In this document: piece by piece, positions 9,799 through 21,195 of the stretch
How positions within the stretch are numbered: position 1 is the first letter of the stretch
How the letters are laid out: each line of letters opens with the position of its first letter
NCBI GenBank assembly: GCA_001430745.1
Contig: KQ482061.1
Location: 351,939-384,379 of the forward strand
Length of the DNA stretch: 32,441 bases
Reading direction: 5' to 3'
Source: Auxenochlorella pyrenoidosa
Lineage: Eukaryota; Chlorophyta; Trebouxiophyceae; Chlorellales; Chlorellaceae
Program-made: the position numbers and the translations under genes
The notes under the pieces: generated by a model
Seen by the model: the letters and a program-made list of their open reading frames with translations, nothing else
Databases searched by the model: none
Told to the model about the DNA's origin: nothing

Positions 9799-10551
9799 CC
9801 GAAACCCCAACCTGCCCCGGTTGCAGCCAGGGTCCTCCCGTCCCGGCTGCCCCCTCGTGCCCTCCCTTGTGCAGCGTCGCTGTGCTGTTGCGCTGCTACG
9901 CTGGTGCATGCCCGTGCCCCCGCCCACCCTGGTTGCGGCTGATGAGATTTCCCTGCCTTCCAAGCCTTCACACCTTGCCCTTCGCTGCTCCTCATCCTGC
10001 GCCGTGGCTGGGCATGCCAGAACGATCACCAGGCTTCTACCTCAGGCACGCTTTCAAAATCCCAGCCGCATCTCACCCCTCTCCATTGTGCCTTCTGCTC
10101 TACCCTGAGCAGCCGTCGCGGACTTGTCTTCCGAGGGATTCTTTACTTTGTGCCTACTACTCCTGTTAGCAAGCCACTGCAGCAGCGGAGTGCATGTACA
10201 CTGTGGACTGGACGTACACTGCATCATTCCTCAACTTGCCATGGCAGCGTCCAAGACTCAAACACTGGTATTGTACGTGGCTGAACACACCCAGAGGCTT
10301 GATGCAGGTTCAAAAGTCTCTCTGTTGATGCTGTCGTGTCGACAATGCTGCGCACAGCACGTGCCGCCGCCGCCCGACCAGCACTTCCTTGAGCTCCCTG
10401 ATCGTCATTTTCCGTTTCTGGCAATCCCAGCTCATCAAACACCCTCGATCTCATTTTCTGCCTTGTTAGCCTTTCCCTGTGCCAGCCAGGTTGAGAGACT
10501 CAGCCAGGTTGAGAGACGAGAGGCCGTTGAGCGAGGCGCAGCCTGCTCCTG
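9763..10551. other. Intergenic region before the unrecognised helical gene
   Basis: No gene seen. It should hold the 3' UTR of the duplicated gene and the promoter of the gene starting at 10552. GC falls between about 10240 and 10480, as in other presumed promoters here. Confidence 0.4.
10483..10517 (+). repeat. 17-base direct repeat upstream of start codon
   Basis: CAGCCAGGTTGAGAGAC occurs twice, at 10483-10499 and 10501-10517, with one base between. It lies 35 bases upstream of the ATG at 10552, so within the 5' UTR or core promoter. Confidence 0.8.
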
Positions 10552-13500
10552 ATGGATATATTGCTGCTTGCACAGCCACAGTTCACTGCCAACCCGCCCA
10601 GCGACCCAGACGAAGCCGCCGGAGATGGCTCGGCGGCGCAGGAGCTCCAGGACAGCCTGCAGGCATTGAGACGGGCTCTGCAAGCTGTGATGTTGGTGAG
10701 CAAATGCACCGATCTCTTGCCGACACGCCCTATATGTCCTACCGCTGCTGTATGGCCGGCCCTGCTCCGTTGCTTTGCCGACGGCCTGGACCTCCTGCCA
10801 TTGCTGCCCCACCGCGCTCCACAGGCCTCGCGCAGCGCCAGCAAGGAGGCCCGCCAGTGGCTGTTCAGCAGCATCGCCGCACTGGAGCTGACCGACCCCG
10901 CCACCAAGCGCTCGCGCTTTGACCAGTTCCTGCCGGGCGGCCCTTCCTGCCGGGGCAAGGAGCACGAGCCCCTGGCCCTGGGGCTGCTGCAGCTGCTGGC
11001 AGAGGCAGCCCCCGGCGAGGTGGGTGCTGCCGCAGCGCCGGCCCAGCGTGTGGCTGGCATGCCCGGGGCGCTGAGAGGCTGCACCCTGCAGGGTGTGCGC
11101 CGGTGCTCCAGACAGGCTGGGCAGCGGCCCCCGCTGCGGCCGCGCAACTGTCCGCCGCTGCCGGCTTGCCTTGCATGATTCCCTGGGGGCTCAGACCCCA
11201 GCAGCCACGCCCCTTTTGGGCCTGCAGGTGGGTGCCCTGGTGGCAGAGGACGGCTCCCTGCTACGCCACTTTTTCAAGTCGGACCCCCGGCGTGTGCCGC
11301 TCTGGTTTGGGCACTTCAGGTGCGGGGTGCCGTTGCTTGTTCATCGCTGCTCGCTGCACCGTGGATGGGGCGCCCTCCTGGTGCTGCCCTGCCTGCTGGT
11401 CTCCATTGGTGCTCCTGCCCCGCCCTGCCCTGCGGCGCTTGTACACTGCCTGCCCGACTTCTGAGGTGTGTGTCGAAGGTGTATGCCAACCCGGCCTGCC
11501 CTGCCCATCTCTTGAGGCCTCTGCCCTGCGCTGCCCCACCCGCCTGGGCATCCTGCGCTGCAGCATGGAGGGCATGCGGCGCTTCAAGCTGGGTGCAGCA
11601 GCGCTGGCGCAGTATGCGCTGGAGCACCGGGCAGAGGTGCATGGCACAGCTAGTTGCCGCCCTTGCTGCAGGCTTTCTGCGCTGCCTCCTTTTCCTGTGC
11701 ATGGCAGCGGGTTTGAGTGGACATGGACATCCCAGGTCATTCCTGGCACTGCTCTGCCCTTCCTGCCCTGGTTGGCCGCAGCGCTTGCGCGATGCCGCTA
11801 CACCCATCAACGCAGCATGCCCAGCGCCCGAGTCAGCCTCCTGCCAGCCTCCTGCCATCGCCAGGCCTCACTCCTGCAAGCGCCCCGCCGCGTCCCGCAG
11901 ATGTGGGGCCTGCTTGCCTGGCAGGGGCGGCACCCGCAGGCGCCCGTGGCGGTGGCGCAGCGCTCGCACTATTTCTGTGAGCTCGATGTGCCCCGCACCC
12001 TGCGCCACCTCATCAAGTGAGCTGCCTGCTGCTGTTGAAATTGCTTGATGATGTGCTGGCTGTGCATGCCCTTGCCGATGACGGGCTGTTGTGCCTCGTT
12101 TGCGCTGCGGCTTGCTGCTCCGGGGCAGGGCACCGGCATATAGGGGGCAGTACGCTGCAGGCACAGATGCCAGCCCCGTGTGCCATGCTGCCTTTGTGTG
12201 CCTGCCTACTGGAGGCCCCGGCGCCCGCCCCGGCAGGGACTGCCCAGACTTCTGGAGCAGCGCAGAGCTGCGGGGGAGCGTGGAGCAGAATGCGGCGCAG
12301 CTGCTGGCGCTGGACCACGCATTTTGGAACAAGGTGGGCTGTGGTGTGGCAGGCAGCAGGGAGGCGCGCGCAGTAGCGGGCAGGGTGCCTGGAGTGAGCG
12401 AGGGCAGGCGTGCATCCAGACAGGGGCACACCGGGCAAGCGGGGCACAGTGTCGCCCGGTTGAGCCGACCCTGACTGCTCGGGGTGGCAGGCATGCATAT
12501 CATCTTGCCGGCCTGTTCAAGTGACATCGCACAAGACCCTTCCTTGCTCGCCCCTCTGTGCCAGGAGCTGCTGCGCTGGCTGCGGGACGGCCGCAGCGAC
12601 AGGGGCGCCCGCCTGCATGCCCTGCTGCGCCGTCACCTGGAAGCAGGCCCCTGGCGGCACCACTGCCAGCGGCTGCTGCACCTGCTGCCGCAGCAAGACC
12701 TGCTGCCCTTTGCAGAGGACCTGCTGGGCGCCTGCCGCCCGCCCGGCCGCAGCAGCTTGGGCGGCGGCGGCAGCAGCAGCGACGGGGCAGGTGCAGATGG
12801 GGCGGCGCATCCCGGGGCCAGCAGGGTGGCGGGAGCGGGTGCAGCAGCGGAGGGCGCCCCCGGGCGGCCGGGCGCATGGCTGGTTTTCCGCAGCGTGCGG
12901 TGGCAGTCGCTGGAGCAGCTGACGCTCGCGGCGGCGCTGGGGTGCTGCCTGCCGCTGCTGCTGCGCCTGCTGCGGGAGGAGGAGCGGGCAGATGAGCTGG
13001 CAGAGGTGCAGCAGGCTGTGCAGCGGGTGCTGCCTGTGCACCAGCCGCCCGCAGCGCAGGCAGCAGCGCTGGCGGCGCACTGGCGGCTGCGGGAGCAGCT
13101 GCGCCGGCGGCAGGCTGCACCACAAGCAGGCGCCGAGGCGGCGGCGGCAGCAGCAATAGAGCTTCGCGAGCTGCTGCTGCTGCACCTCTTTGCAGCAGCT
13201 TTCCTTGCGGACCAGCTGTGCAGGAGTGGGCGGACGGGAAATGCTGCACAGCTGCAGAGCCTGCTGGCTGCCAGCGGCTTCTCCTGCCAGTTTGCGGCGC
13301 CAACTGAGATGGGCAGCAGCAGGAAGGACAGGCGCAAGGAGCGGCGGCGGAGCAAGGGCAGCAAGGAGCGCAAGAGAGGCAAGGAAAAGAGGAAACGCAA
13401 GCGGCGGCGGCGCAGCGATGGCAGCGGCAGCAGCGACAGTGGTAGCGGCAGCAGTGACTCGGAAGACGGTTTGGCGCGGCACTGCAGCGAGGCAGCAGCC

Positions 13501-13686
13501 GCACTGCTGGACTGGCGCACTGAACCCGCAGCCGGGGCAGACTCTGCAGCAGCAGCGCAGCCCCGTTGGCGTCTGGGGACAGCAAGCCAGGGCGGCGACA
13601 GCGGGCCAGTCTTGAGCAGCCTAGAGCTACTGGAAGCGTTGACGGATGCCGCAGCCTCTGCGCATGCTGCCTGGCTCTTCAGCTGA
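10552..13686 (+). CDS. Unrecognised helical protein with Lys/Arg-Ser rich tail
   Basis: I do not recognise this family. Proposed exons: 10552-11019 (which may contain a removable in-frame intron at 10696-10824), 11228-11319, 11564-11636, 11901-12016, 12237-12333 and 12565-13686, all GT-AG and phase-consistent, giving about 655 residues. The exons read as alpha-helical, Leu/Ala-rich sequence with conserved-looking blocks: TDPATKRSRFDQFLPGG, VPLWFGHF, RSHYFCELDVPRTLRHLIK, DCPDFWSS and LLALDHAFWNK. The last exon continues the helices (LLRWLRDGR, LLHLLPQQDLLPFAEDLLG), has Ser/Gly- and Ala/Gln-rich linkers, and ends with a strongly basic stretch (SSRKDRRKERRRSK, then KRKRRRR) followed by Ser/Asp repeats (SGSSDSGSGSSDSED). 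That tail suggests a nuclear protein. The ATG at 10552 is the first in a frame with no upstream coding sign. A helical-repeat scaffold is possible, but this is inference. Confidence 0.7.
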
Positions 13687-14337
13687 TGCTGCCCAGTTGG
13701 CAGACCTCTGCAGGGCGCCCTGAACCCTGCAGGGCGCTCCTCTGTGCCTGCCTGGTTCTTGAAAGGAGCCTCTTTGGATCGGTGCAAAAGTTACAGGGGT
13801 GCTCGCGTGAGCCGTGTCTAGAGTACAGGGGGCGGCGGAACAAGTCGGTGGTGGGTGCGAGGCCCATGATGGTGGGCAGGTCGCGGCTCTGTGTCTGGGC
13901 TAGTCTTCTCTCAAAGGGCGCCGGAGATGAAATGCGCAGGGTGGGTGGGGGTGGCACACAGCCGTGGGCTGCGCGCAAGCAGGCACAAGTTCCCTAGCGT
14001 ATGCAACAAGGACGGACACAACCTAATGGGCCGGGAAGGGGAGGCATCAAGCTCCCCAGGCGCCAGGTGACAGTATGAAATGTGGGGAAAAAGGGGTAGG
14101 GGGAGGAGGGCCAAAAGCAGGAGAGAGAGCGGGCATCAGACAAAACGCGCTGTGCCCAAAAGCGGGGGATCGAACGAGGATCCAGCGGCGTGGCGGCATG
14201 TATTTGGCGTGCGTCAACGTTCTTCAAGTCTTGGGTTTGGGTGGGGAGAGGGGCGGGCTGAGAGGCGGCGCAGTAAGCAGGAAGTGCATGGATCAGATGG
14301 GCAGCGCAGCCCTAGAGCTACTATGGTGTCAGCGCTG
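13687..14337. other. Convergent intergenic region
   Basis: The 3' ends of the plus-strand gene ending at 13686 and the minus-strand gene ending at 14338 meet here. A long G-rich, purine-rich tract (about 14035-14130) on the plus strand is the main compositional feature. No gene seen. Confidence 0.45.
13791..13795 (-). terminator. Minus-strand TGTAA poly(A) signal
   Basis: TTACA on the plus strand reads TGTAA on the minus strand. It lies about 540 bases beyond the likely stop of the minus-strand plastid membrane gene (14338) and only 105 bases from the stop of the convergent plus-strand gene. Confidence 0.45.
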
Positions 14338-16643
14338 CTAGGCAAAGTGTCCTCCGTTGCGGCCCACAGCCGACAAGCGGGCTCGCACGGCGCGCAGCGC
14401 CGGGCGCTCCTGGGCCGGCGGCACGCGGCGCCAGGTTGNNNNNNNNNNNNNNNNNNNNNNNNNNNNNNNNNNNNNNNNNNNNNNNNNNNNNNNNNNNNNN
14501 NNNNNNNNNNNNNNNNNNNNNNNNNNNNNNNNNNNNNNNNNNNNNNNNNNNNNNNNNNNNNNNNNNNNNNNNNNNNNNNNNNNNNNNNNNNNNNNNNNNN
14601 NNNNNNNNNNNNNNNNNNNNNNNNNNNNNNNNNNNNNNNNNNNNNNNNNNNNNNNNNNNNNNNNNNNNNNNNNNNNNNNNNNNNNNNNNNNNNNNNNNNN
14701 NNNNNNNNNNNNNNNNNNNNNNNNNNNNNNNNNNNNNNNNNNNNNNNNNNNNNNNNNNNNNNNNNNNNNNNNNNNNNNNNNNNNNNNNNNNNNNNNNNNN
14801 NNNNNNNNNNNNNNNNNNNNNNNNNNNNNNNNNNNNNNNNNNNNNNNNNNNNNNNNNNNNNNNNNNNNNNNNNNNNNNNNNNNNNNNNNNNNNNNNNNNN
14901 NNNNNNNNNNNNNNNNNNNNNNNNNNNNNNNNNNNNNNNNNNNNNNNNNNNNNNNNNNNNNNNNNNNNNNNNNNNNNNNNNNNNNNNNNNNNNNNNNNNN
15001 NNNNNNNNNNNNNNNNNNNNNNNNNNNNNNNNNNNNNNNNNNNNNNNNNNNNNNNNNNNNNNNNNNGGCGCCGCCCTCGCCCTCGCCATCCTCCTCGCCC
15101 CCGTCCTCGCGCCGCTGCCGCCGCCCCGTGAGCGCCGAGCTGGCGGCACGCGACCCCTTGGCCACCCCCACCGCGCCGCCCACCAGCAGCGACCACACGT
15201 CGGCCCCCGCCAGCGCCACCGCCTTGGCAATCTTGAACACGCCCAGCACCAGCCCCGCGCCGAGCTTGTACACGCCCAGCGCCAGGCCGGCGCCCAGCTT
15301 GAAGACGCCCAGGGCCAGGCCGACGACGAGCGAGTAGACGTCCAGGCCCAGCAGCCAGAGCTTCTTGAACGCCAGGGTGGCGCCCACCAGCAGGGAGGAG
15401 GCGTCCAGGCTGGCGAAGAAGGAGAGGAGGGAGGAGACGTCGAGCAGGCCGCCCAGCGAGCCGGCCAGCTGCAGGAGCACCTCGGGCTGCGCGGCTGCCG
15501 CCAGCTGGATCATCACCGCCAGCGCGGCGCCGCCCTGCCGGGTGGGGGAGCCAGGGGAAGCGGGAGTGCTTCTGGGTGTGCAATTGGGTGGGGGAATCAG
15601 CGGGTGGCAAGGGACGGAGGCGGGGCAGGCGGGGCATGGCAGGGCCTGCACCTGCGCTGCGTGCCACAGGTGTGCCGAGCGCTCTGATGCTGCCCGGCCT
15701 GCAAGCACTAGTCGTCGACGCAGCACCCACGTCGCCGCTCACCAGCGACAGCACCACGCTGAACAGCAGGCCCAGCGGGCAGCACGTGCACAGCAGCAGG
15801 ATGGCCAGGCCCCAGAGCAGCATGTCGATCGTCTTAGACAGCTCGCGCCGGGTGGCCAGGGCCGGGTCAGAGGGGTCGACCACCTCGCACCGCTCCTCCC
15901 CCGCCGCCTGCTGAGCCGCTGCCGCCGGGTCCGCCTGCGCGGCGGCGCCTGCAGCGGGGCCGCGGGAACCAGGGGGGTTAAGCGAGCCGGGAAGAGAGCT
16001 GCCGTGCCAGGTGGCAGGCAGCCGTGCAGCGCAGCAGCTGCCATGCTGGCGCAACCCGGGACCAGCGCGGGCCAAACTGCCGACGGCGGAGCACGGAACT
16101 CCAGGTCCACCAGCAGGCACAGATGCATGCAGCCGCAGTTGGAGCTTACCCTGCGGCAGCAGGCTCAGCGGCATCGCCAGGCCGGCAAGAGCATTCTGCA
16201 GCGGGTGCTTCGGGGTGCTTCCACGAGGTCGCTGCGATGGTGCAGCGGGGTTCTGCACAAACGGAGCACAGACAGAGCAAGGAGAGGCTATTTCGAAGAT
16301 GGCATGCGGCAGCAGCACCTCACACCACTTAACAAGGCTGGTAGCAAGGCAGTTCTGGAAGCGGGCAGACGTCGCGCAGGGCAAGGCGGGTGGCGACGTC
16401 GCGCGGCTGCAGGCCGCTGTGTGGCGCCACGGCCTCCGCATGGTAGGCCATTGCACCGACAATGGCCACACACAGGCTGAGAGCGGCGCGGCGGGCCTGC
16501 TGACAACCAGGCCGCGCAGAAACGTGACGAGCGCTCCCAGGGGAGGTGCGCACCTGCTGCAGCGGCGCGGGCTGTCTGTTTGGCCGTCTGGGCGCCGGCC
16601 CAGTGAAAAGGCGGTGCAAAGCCTGCACACGGAGGCTTGCCAT
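14338..16643 (-). CDS. Putative plastid-targeted multi-helix membrane protein with internal repeats (interrupted by assembly gap)
   Basis: Family not recognised. Secure junctions on the minus strand: exon 16252-16150 (phase 1 end), exon 15948-15743, and an exon beginning at 15534 that runs into the gap. They join in phase. Encoded in order: a Pro/Ser-rich stretch, SKTIDMLLWGLAILLLC (membrane helix), SVVLSL joined to GGAALAVMIQL, LLQLAGSLGGLLDVSSLLSF, then three near-identical units, LALGVFKLGAG, LALGVYKLGAG and LVLGVFKIAKA, then a charged tail (GRRQRREDGGEEDGEGE) before the gap. A likely N-terminal exon starts at 16643 (MASLRVQALHRL), basic and Ser/Pro-rich, and leads into a twin-Arg plus hydrophobic segment (ARRAALSLCVAIVGAMAYH) ending in AEA, like a bipartite plastid/thylakoid signal. 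How that exon joins 16252 is not settled. After the gap, 14438-14338 has an open frame ending in TAG that may be the C-terminus. Confidence 0.5.
14439..15066. other. Assembly gap (628 N)
   Basis: A run of undetermined bases. It interrupts the minus-strand membrane-protein gene and removes an unknown part of its C-terminal region. The true length may differ from the number of Ns. Confidence 0.99.
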
Positions 16644-16953
16644 GAGCTTTGCGCGTTGGTGTGCTCGCTCTTGCTGGGCGGGAGGGATCACTGTGTTGAC
16701 AATGAGGAATGGAATGCAAGAGCTGCATGGGCGGTCCTGCAAACGGCCGTTCATCCTCAATCAGATGCAGCGGGAATTTGCACAGCACACAGCATGAAGC
16801 ACCCGCCGGCGGCAAACATGCTCATAAGTGTCTGCGCAAGCATCAGCGAACCGGAAGCAGCCTGGGCGCACCGGAGCGCCGAATGCGGACCTTGCCGACC
16901 TGCCAGAGGCAGTCCTGAGCTAGTTTGACTATTCCAAAGCGCCGAATTCAGTC
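16644..16953. promoter_or_regulatory. Divergent region between plastid membrane gene and deoxyhypusine synthase
   Basis: About 310 bases between a probable minus-strand ATG (16643) and the plus-strand ATG (16954). It is AT-richer than its surroundings near 16680-16800 and 16920-16980. No specific motif can be named. Confidence 0.4.
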
Positions 16954-19900
16954 ATGGGAGCTGAAACAGCTAATGGAGTGCCGGAAACGGCCGCCCAGGT
17001 GCGCATAAACATCGAAAGATGGCGGCGGAGGCCTTTGAAGAGCTCTCGTCCGGCTTTCAAGTGCATTGCAGCTGCGCGAGAGCCAATGCATGCGCCGAAG
17101 CACCTTGCTGTCTCGACCTTGCCCACCCCTGGCGCAGCCGCCCCCCCCCCTGCTGCCTGCTGCCTGCTGCCACCAAGCAGCCCACGTGCTCATGCCCGCC
17201 TCCCTACCCCTCTGCGCCGCTCTCTCCAGGCCGTGCTAGTGCCCAGCGAGCAGCTGCCCGAGGATGCACCCACCATCCGGGGGCATGACTTCAACGACGG
17301 CTGCGACCTGGACTCGCTCCTGGGCTCGATGCTGCGCACCGGGCTCCAGGCCACGGCCCTGGGCCAGGCCATCAACGAGGTCAACCGCATGGTGGGCTGC
17401 AGCGATATTGTGCTCAGTGCTGTGTCGAATCAGCTGGCACCCTGCCTGCACTCTGCTCGTGCCGCGATGCTGTGCGTGGCGCTGGGCGCCATTGCCAGGC
17501 TTCATGGGCGGGCACGCCGCCCGTGCCGCCACCTTTGCACAGTGGCTCTGCCGCGCCTGCAGGCACACGGGAGGCACACCGCAGCTGCAGCCGGGCCGTT
17601 CACCCAGCACTCGGTCGCCGCCTGCCCTGCAGATCCGGTGGCGGCTGTCAGACGAGCCGCTGGCGCCGGGCGAGGCGGAGCAGCACCCCGAGCGCGCCGC
17701 CCCGGGCTTCCGGGCGGCCTGCCGCGCCAAGATCTTCCTGGGCTACACCTCCAACCTCGTGTCGGCGGGGGTGCGCGAGCACATCCGCTACCTGGTGCAG
17801 GTGACAGCCCCGGCTGCCAGCGCACCCGAGCCCTGAATGCATGTGAAAATTTTAATCTGTGTGTGTGGCGCAGGGGTGCGGCCCTTCTCAGCTGCCGCTT
17901 GGCCCCAGCATGGGCGCGCGCAAGGACGGCGGGCAGCGATGGGCGGCCCGCCGGCGTCCGCAGCGGCAACGCCTCACCCGTCGTGGGGCGCCTGCCGCAG
18001 GCCCCCAGCAGCACGCGCCGCTGCGTCCAGCAGAGCGGTCTGCACGCTTGACCGAACGGCGTCCTCGCTGCTCCCGTGACCTGCCCCACGCCGGGGTGCC
18101 CCGCCCCTGCAGCACCGCATGGTGGACGTGATTGTGACCACCGCTGGCGGAGTGGAAGAGGATTACATCAAGGTGAGGCAGGGGGCAGGGCAGGCCGGCC
18201 AGGCGCGCTGCCAGGCCACGGGCAGGCCGAGCGCACAGCAGCGAGCACGGCGCCGTGGCGGCGTGGGCGCCTCCCTCTGCGCTGCCCTGCCTGGCGTGCC
18301 GCCGAGCCCCTGCGTGCCCACACGCTGCGCCGCAACAGCTGGCGCGCGTCCCGCCTGCCCCGCCCCGCAGTGCATGGCGCCCACCTACCTCGGAGACTTC
18401 CAGCTCAAGGGGGCGGACCTGCGCCGGCGCGGGCTGAACCGCATCGGCAACATGCTGGTCCCCAACTCCAACTACTGCAAGTTTGAGGACTGGGTGAGCC
18501 GGGGCCTGCTGTGCAGCTGGTGTGCCTTGCGTTGGGGCCCTGCACGCTGCTTGGCATGGCGCTCTCAGCATTTTTGCCAGCAGCCCCGTCACTGCTGCGG
18601 GGCCAGCGGCTGGCTGGCTGCTCTCTGTGTTCTGCGCCTGCAGCAGCGGCCCCTGCCTGGCACGGCTGCTCGGCAAGGGCCCAACCGTGGCCTGCCTGCC
18701 TGCAGGTCATCCCCATCTTTGACCAGATGCTGCGCGAGCAGCAGGAGCAGGGCGTGCACTGGACGCCCAGCAGGGTGAGTCCGGGGGGTGGGCCGGCCTT
18801 TGGCAGGCAGTGCTTTCCAGCATTTGACACAGCAGGAGCAGGCTGGACACCTAGCTGGGGGGTGGCCCAGTCGCGTCCACCTTGGGCAGCATGCTTTCAA
18901 TTCTGTTGACACAGCAGGAGCAGGCTGGGCAGCCTGGGCACCCAACCAGGCCTGCCTGGGCGCTTGGCAGCTGGAGTGTCCTGGCATGCTGGCAGCATGT
19001 AGCTCAAGGGAAGCAGCAGGCGCCAGCCCGGCGGCTGGCTTGCCGCGCTGCAGGGCGGCCCATCTGTGAGGGCAATGCTGGATGCCCAGCTGACAGAGAC
19101 CGGTTCTCTGCCTGCGGTGTTGGGCTCGGAATGGCCCCCCTTGACGTTATCTGCCGGCGACAAACTCTGCTTGGGGACAGGCTCTGCTCCGCGCTGATTA
19201 GCCGCGGCCTGCTTGCCCTGCCCTGGCCCTGCCCCCTGGCCCAGATGATCGCGCGGCTGGGCAGGGAGATCAACCACCCAGACTCCATCTACTACTGGGC
19301 CTGGAAGAACGGCATCCCCGTCTTCTGCCCAGCACTCACAGGCGCGCTCCTCACTGGCCCCGCGCCGCCCACGCCCCAGCCCCGCTGCATGAGCGCGACG
19401 GGACTGGGCCACGTTGTGCGCTTCCCAGACGCCTGCAGCCTGCCTGGGCGCCGCGCACTGTGCCTCATGCATGGCGCAGCCGTGGCGCACCGTCTGCCCC
19501 CCCCCCCCCCGCCCCTCCTCGCCATGGTGCTCGCCGTTGGCCTTGCCGGTATCCTGAGCGGGCCATCCAGACCAGCTTTTGATGCTCGGGCAGCGTGCCC
19601 CCTGCAACCCCTGCTCCTTGTCTCCGTGCGCCCACAAGCGCCCATGCCCCCGCCTGCCCCGCCTGCCGCGCCCGCCCCGCAGACGGCTCGCTGGGCGACA
19701 TGCTCTTCTTCCACACCTACAAGAACCCGGGCCTGGTGCTGGACATTGTGCAGGTGGGCGCCGCAGTCTTGCTTGCTGGACATTGTGCAGGGTGATTTGT
19801 GCTGCCAGCACTGCCGCCGCCTGGCCTTGCGTGGCTGGCCGCGCAGCCGGTGCTGCCGCTGCCTGGACTAGGCCTTGGCTGGCCGTGCAGCTGGTGCTGC

Positions 19901-21195
19901 GGTCCCAGCCAGCCTGAGTGGCCATGCCCTGGCTGGGCCCTGGGCAAGTGGCCTGCCGCTGCCTGACGTCTTGCTCGCCGAGGATGGTCGTGGACCGGCA
20001 GCCCATCCACATGTCAGCCCAGCCCCGGCGCGCAGGCCGCAGCGGGTAAGTAGTTTGCTGCAATGTCGGGACAAGAGGGATTTTCCATCGGGCGGGTGCC
20101 CCCGTCCTGCAGGACATCCGGCTGATGAACGACCACGCCATGAAGGCGGCGCCGCGCAAGACGGGGGCCATCATCCTCGGAGGAGGTGGGGTGGCATGGG
20201 GTGGGCCGGTGGGGTGGGGTGGGGTGGGGTGAAATGTGCGGGCTGAGAACCCGCGAGCCTCGGTGGGAAGGGGTGCGCAGCCCGGGCAGAATGGTTCCAA
20301 AACGCAGGTCCCTCGCTGGAGAGGGGCCGCGCAGCCCTGGACAGGACAGCTCAGCATGCTCGGCGCGTCGGCATGCCCGGCATCTGACCTTCCAGCCTCC
20401 CAAGGTCACACTGCGTGTTGGGACCCAGTCGTGCTGCTAGCCCCCGGTGACGCTTGCCTGGGCGCCTGCATCGCGCCCCGCCCGCCCCGCCCGCAGGCGT
20501 GCCCAAGCACCACATCTGCAACGCCAACCTGATGAAGAACGGCGCCGACTTCGCGGTGTTCCTCAACACGGCGCAGGAGTTTGACGGCAGCGACAGCGGC
20601 GAGTGGTGCAAGCGGGGTTTCTTGTTGGTGCCAGCAGTGCATCGGGCCCAGCTTGTTGGCAGGGCCAGCGAGGCCCTGGCTTGCTGTGCATCAATGCACT
20701 CCCGATCTGTGGCGTTGCCTGCATGCCTTCTGGCTGCTCGTCCGGGCCAGAGATCACAACTTGCTCGGCCGAGGCGCATCGACTGTTGCCGCTGCCGTGC
20801 AGGCGCGCGGCCAGATGAGGCGGTGTCGTGGGGCAAGATCCGGGCAGATGCGCAGCCGGTCAAGGTGGGCAGGGCGAGGAGGGCGCCTGCGACTGTGGGC
20901 CTTGTGCTGGGAGTGGATCGAGACGGCTGCGTGCAAGGCATGACAGGTCGTGTGCTGCGGGGCAGGTGTGAGCAGCCCAACCTGGGCTCTGTGCTGCAGT
21001 CGCGTTTTCTGTGGCTAAATTAGAGCTTCTGCCTTGGCAACCTTTTGGCCGCAGGTGTGCGGCGATGCCAGCATCCTGTTCCCGCTCATCATCAGCCAGA
21101 CCTTTGCATCAAACAACTGGGAGCCCAAGCCAGCGCAGCAGGAGGAGCAGCAGCAGCAGGCGAATGGGTGCCAAGGGGATGGCGTTGCGCAGTGA
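16954..21195 (+). CDS. DHPS: Deoxyhypusine synthase
   Basis: The enzyme moves the aminobutyl group of spermidine onto one lysine of eIF5A, using NAD, the first step of hypusine formation in the cytosol. Twelve exons close in phase to 390 residues (human enzyme 369): 16954-16998, 17230-17391, 17633-17800, 18113-18172, 18371-18493, 18706-18774, 19245-19341, 19683-19753, 20113-20185, 20497-20598, 20803-20864 and 21055-21195. Family blocks are all present: [59 protein letters not shown] (NAD site), [104 protein letters not shown] (carrying the catalytic lysine) and [13 protein letters not shown]. Introns starting at 19342 and 20599 must use GC donors to keep conserved sequence. The C-terminus carries an extra Gln/Glu-rich tail not usual for the family. 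Confidence 0.96.
18824..18928 (+). repeat. 23-base direct repeat in a deoxyhypusine synthase intron
   Basis: TTGACACAGCAGGAGCAGGC plus TGG is present at 18824-18846 and again at 18906-18928, inside the intron after 18774. The AGCAGGAGCAGG part resembles the end of the preceding exon, so it may be an old local copy of exon sequence. Confidence 0.75.
20211..20230 (+). repeat. (GGGGT)4 G-rich tract just inside an intron
   Basis: Four perfect GGGGT units, preceded by looser GGGGT/GGGT repeats from about 20186. The tract begins right at the donor of the intron after 20185 and lies on the coding strand. It fits a G-quadruplex-forming pattern. Confidence 0.7.

Noticed and set aside
10696..10824. 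Possible intron inside the first exon of the unrecognised helical gene
   Set aside because: Donor and acceptor are good, but the 129-base segment is in frame and open, so splicing cannot be decided from sequence; not listed as a separate feature.
12500..13787. Three long minus-strand frames (320-384 codons) opposite the last exon of the unrecognised helical gene
   Set aside because: They are Ala/Cys/Pro/Arg-rich mirror frames of a GC-rich coding exon, with no motifs and no splice context.
14080..15687. Very long open frames on both strands across 14.1-16.6 kb
   Set aside because: They run through the undetermined bases of the assembly gap, which cannot contain visible stops, so their length means nothing.
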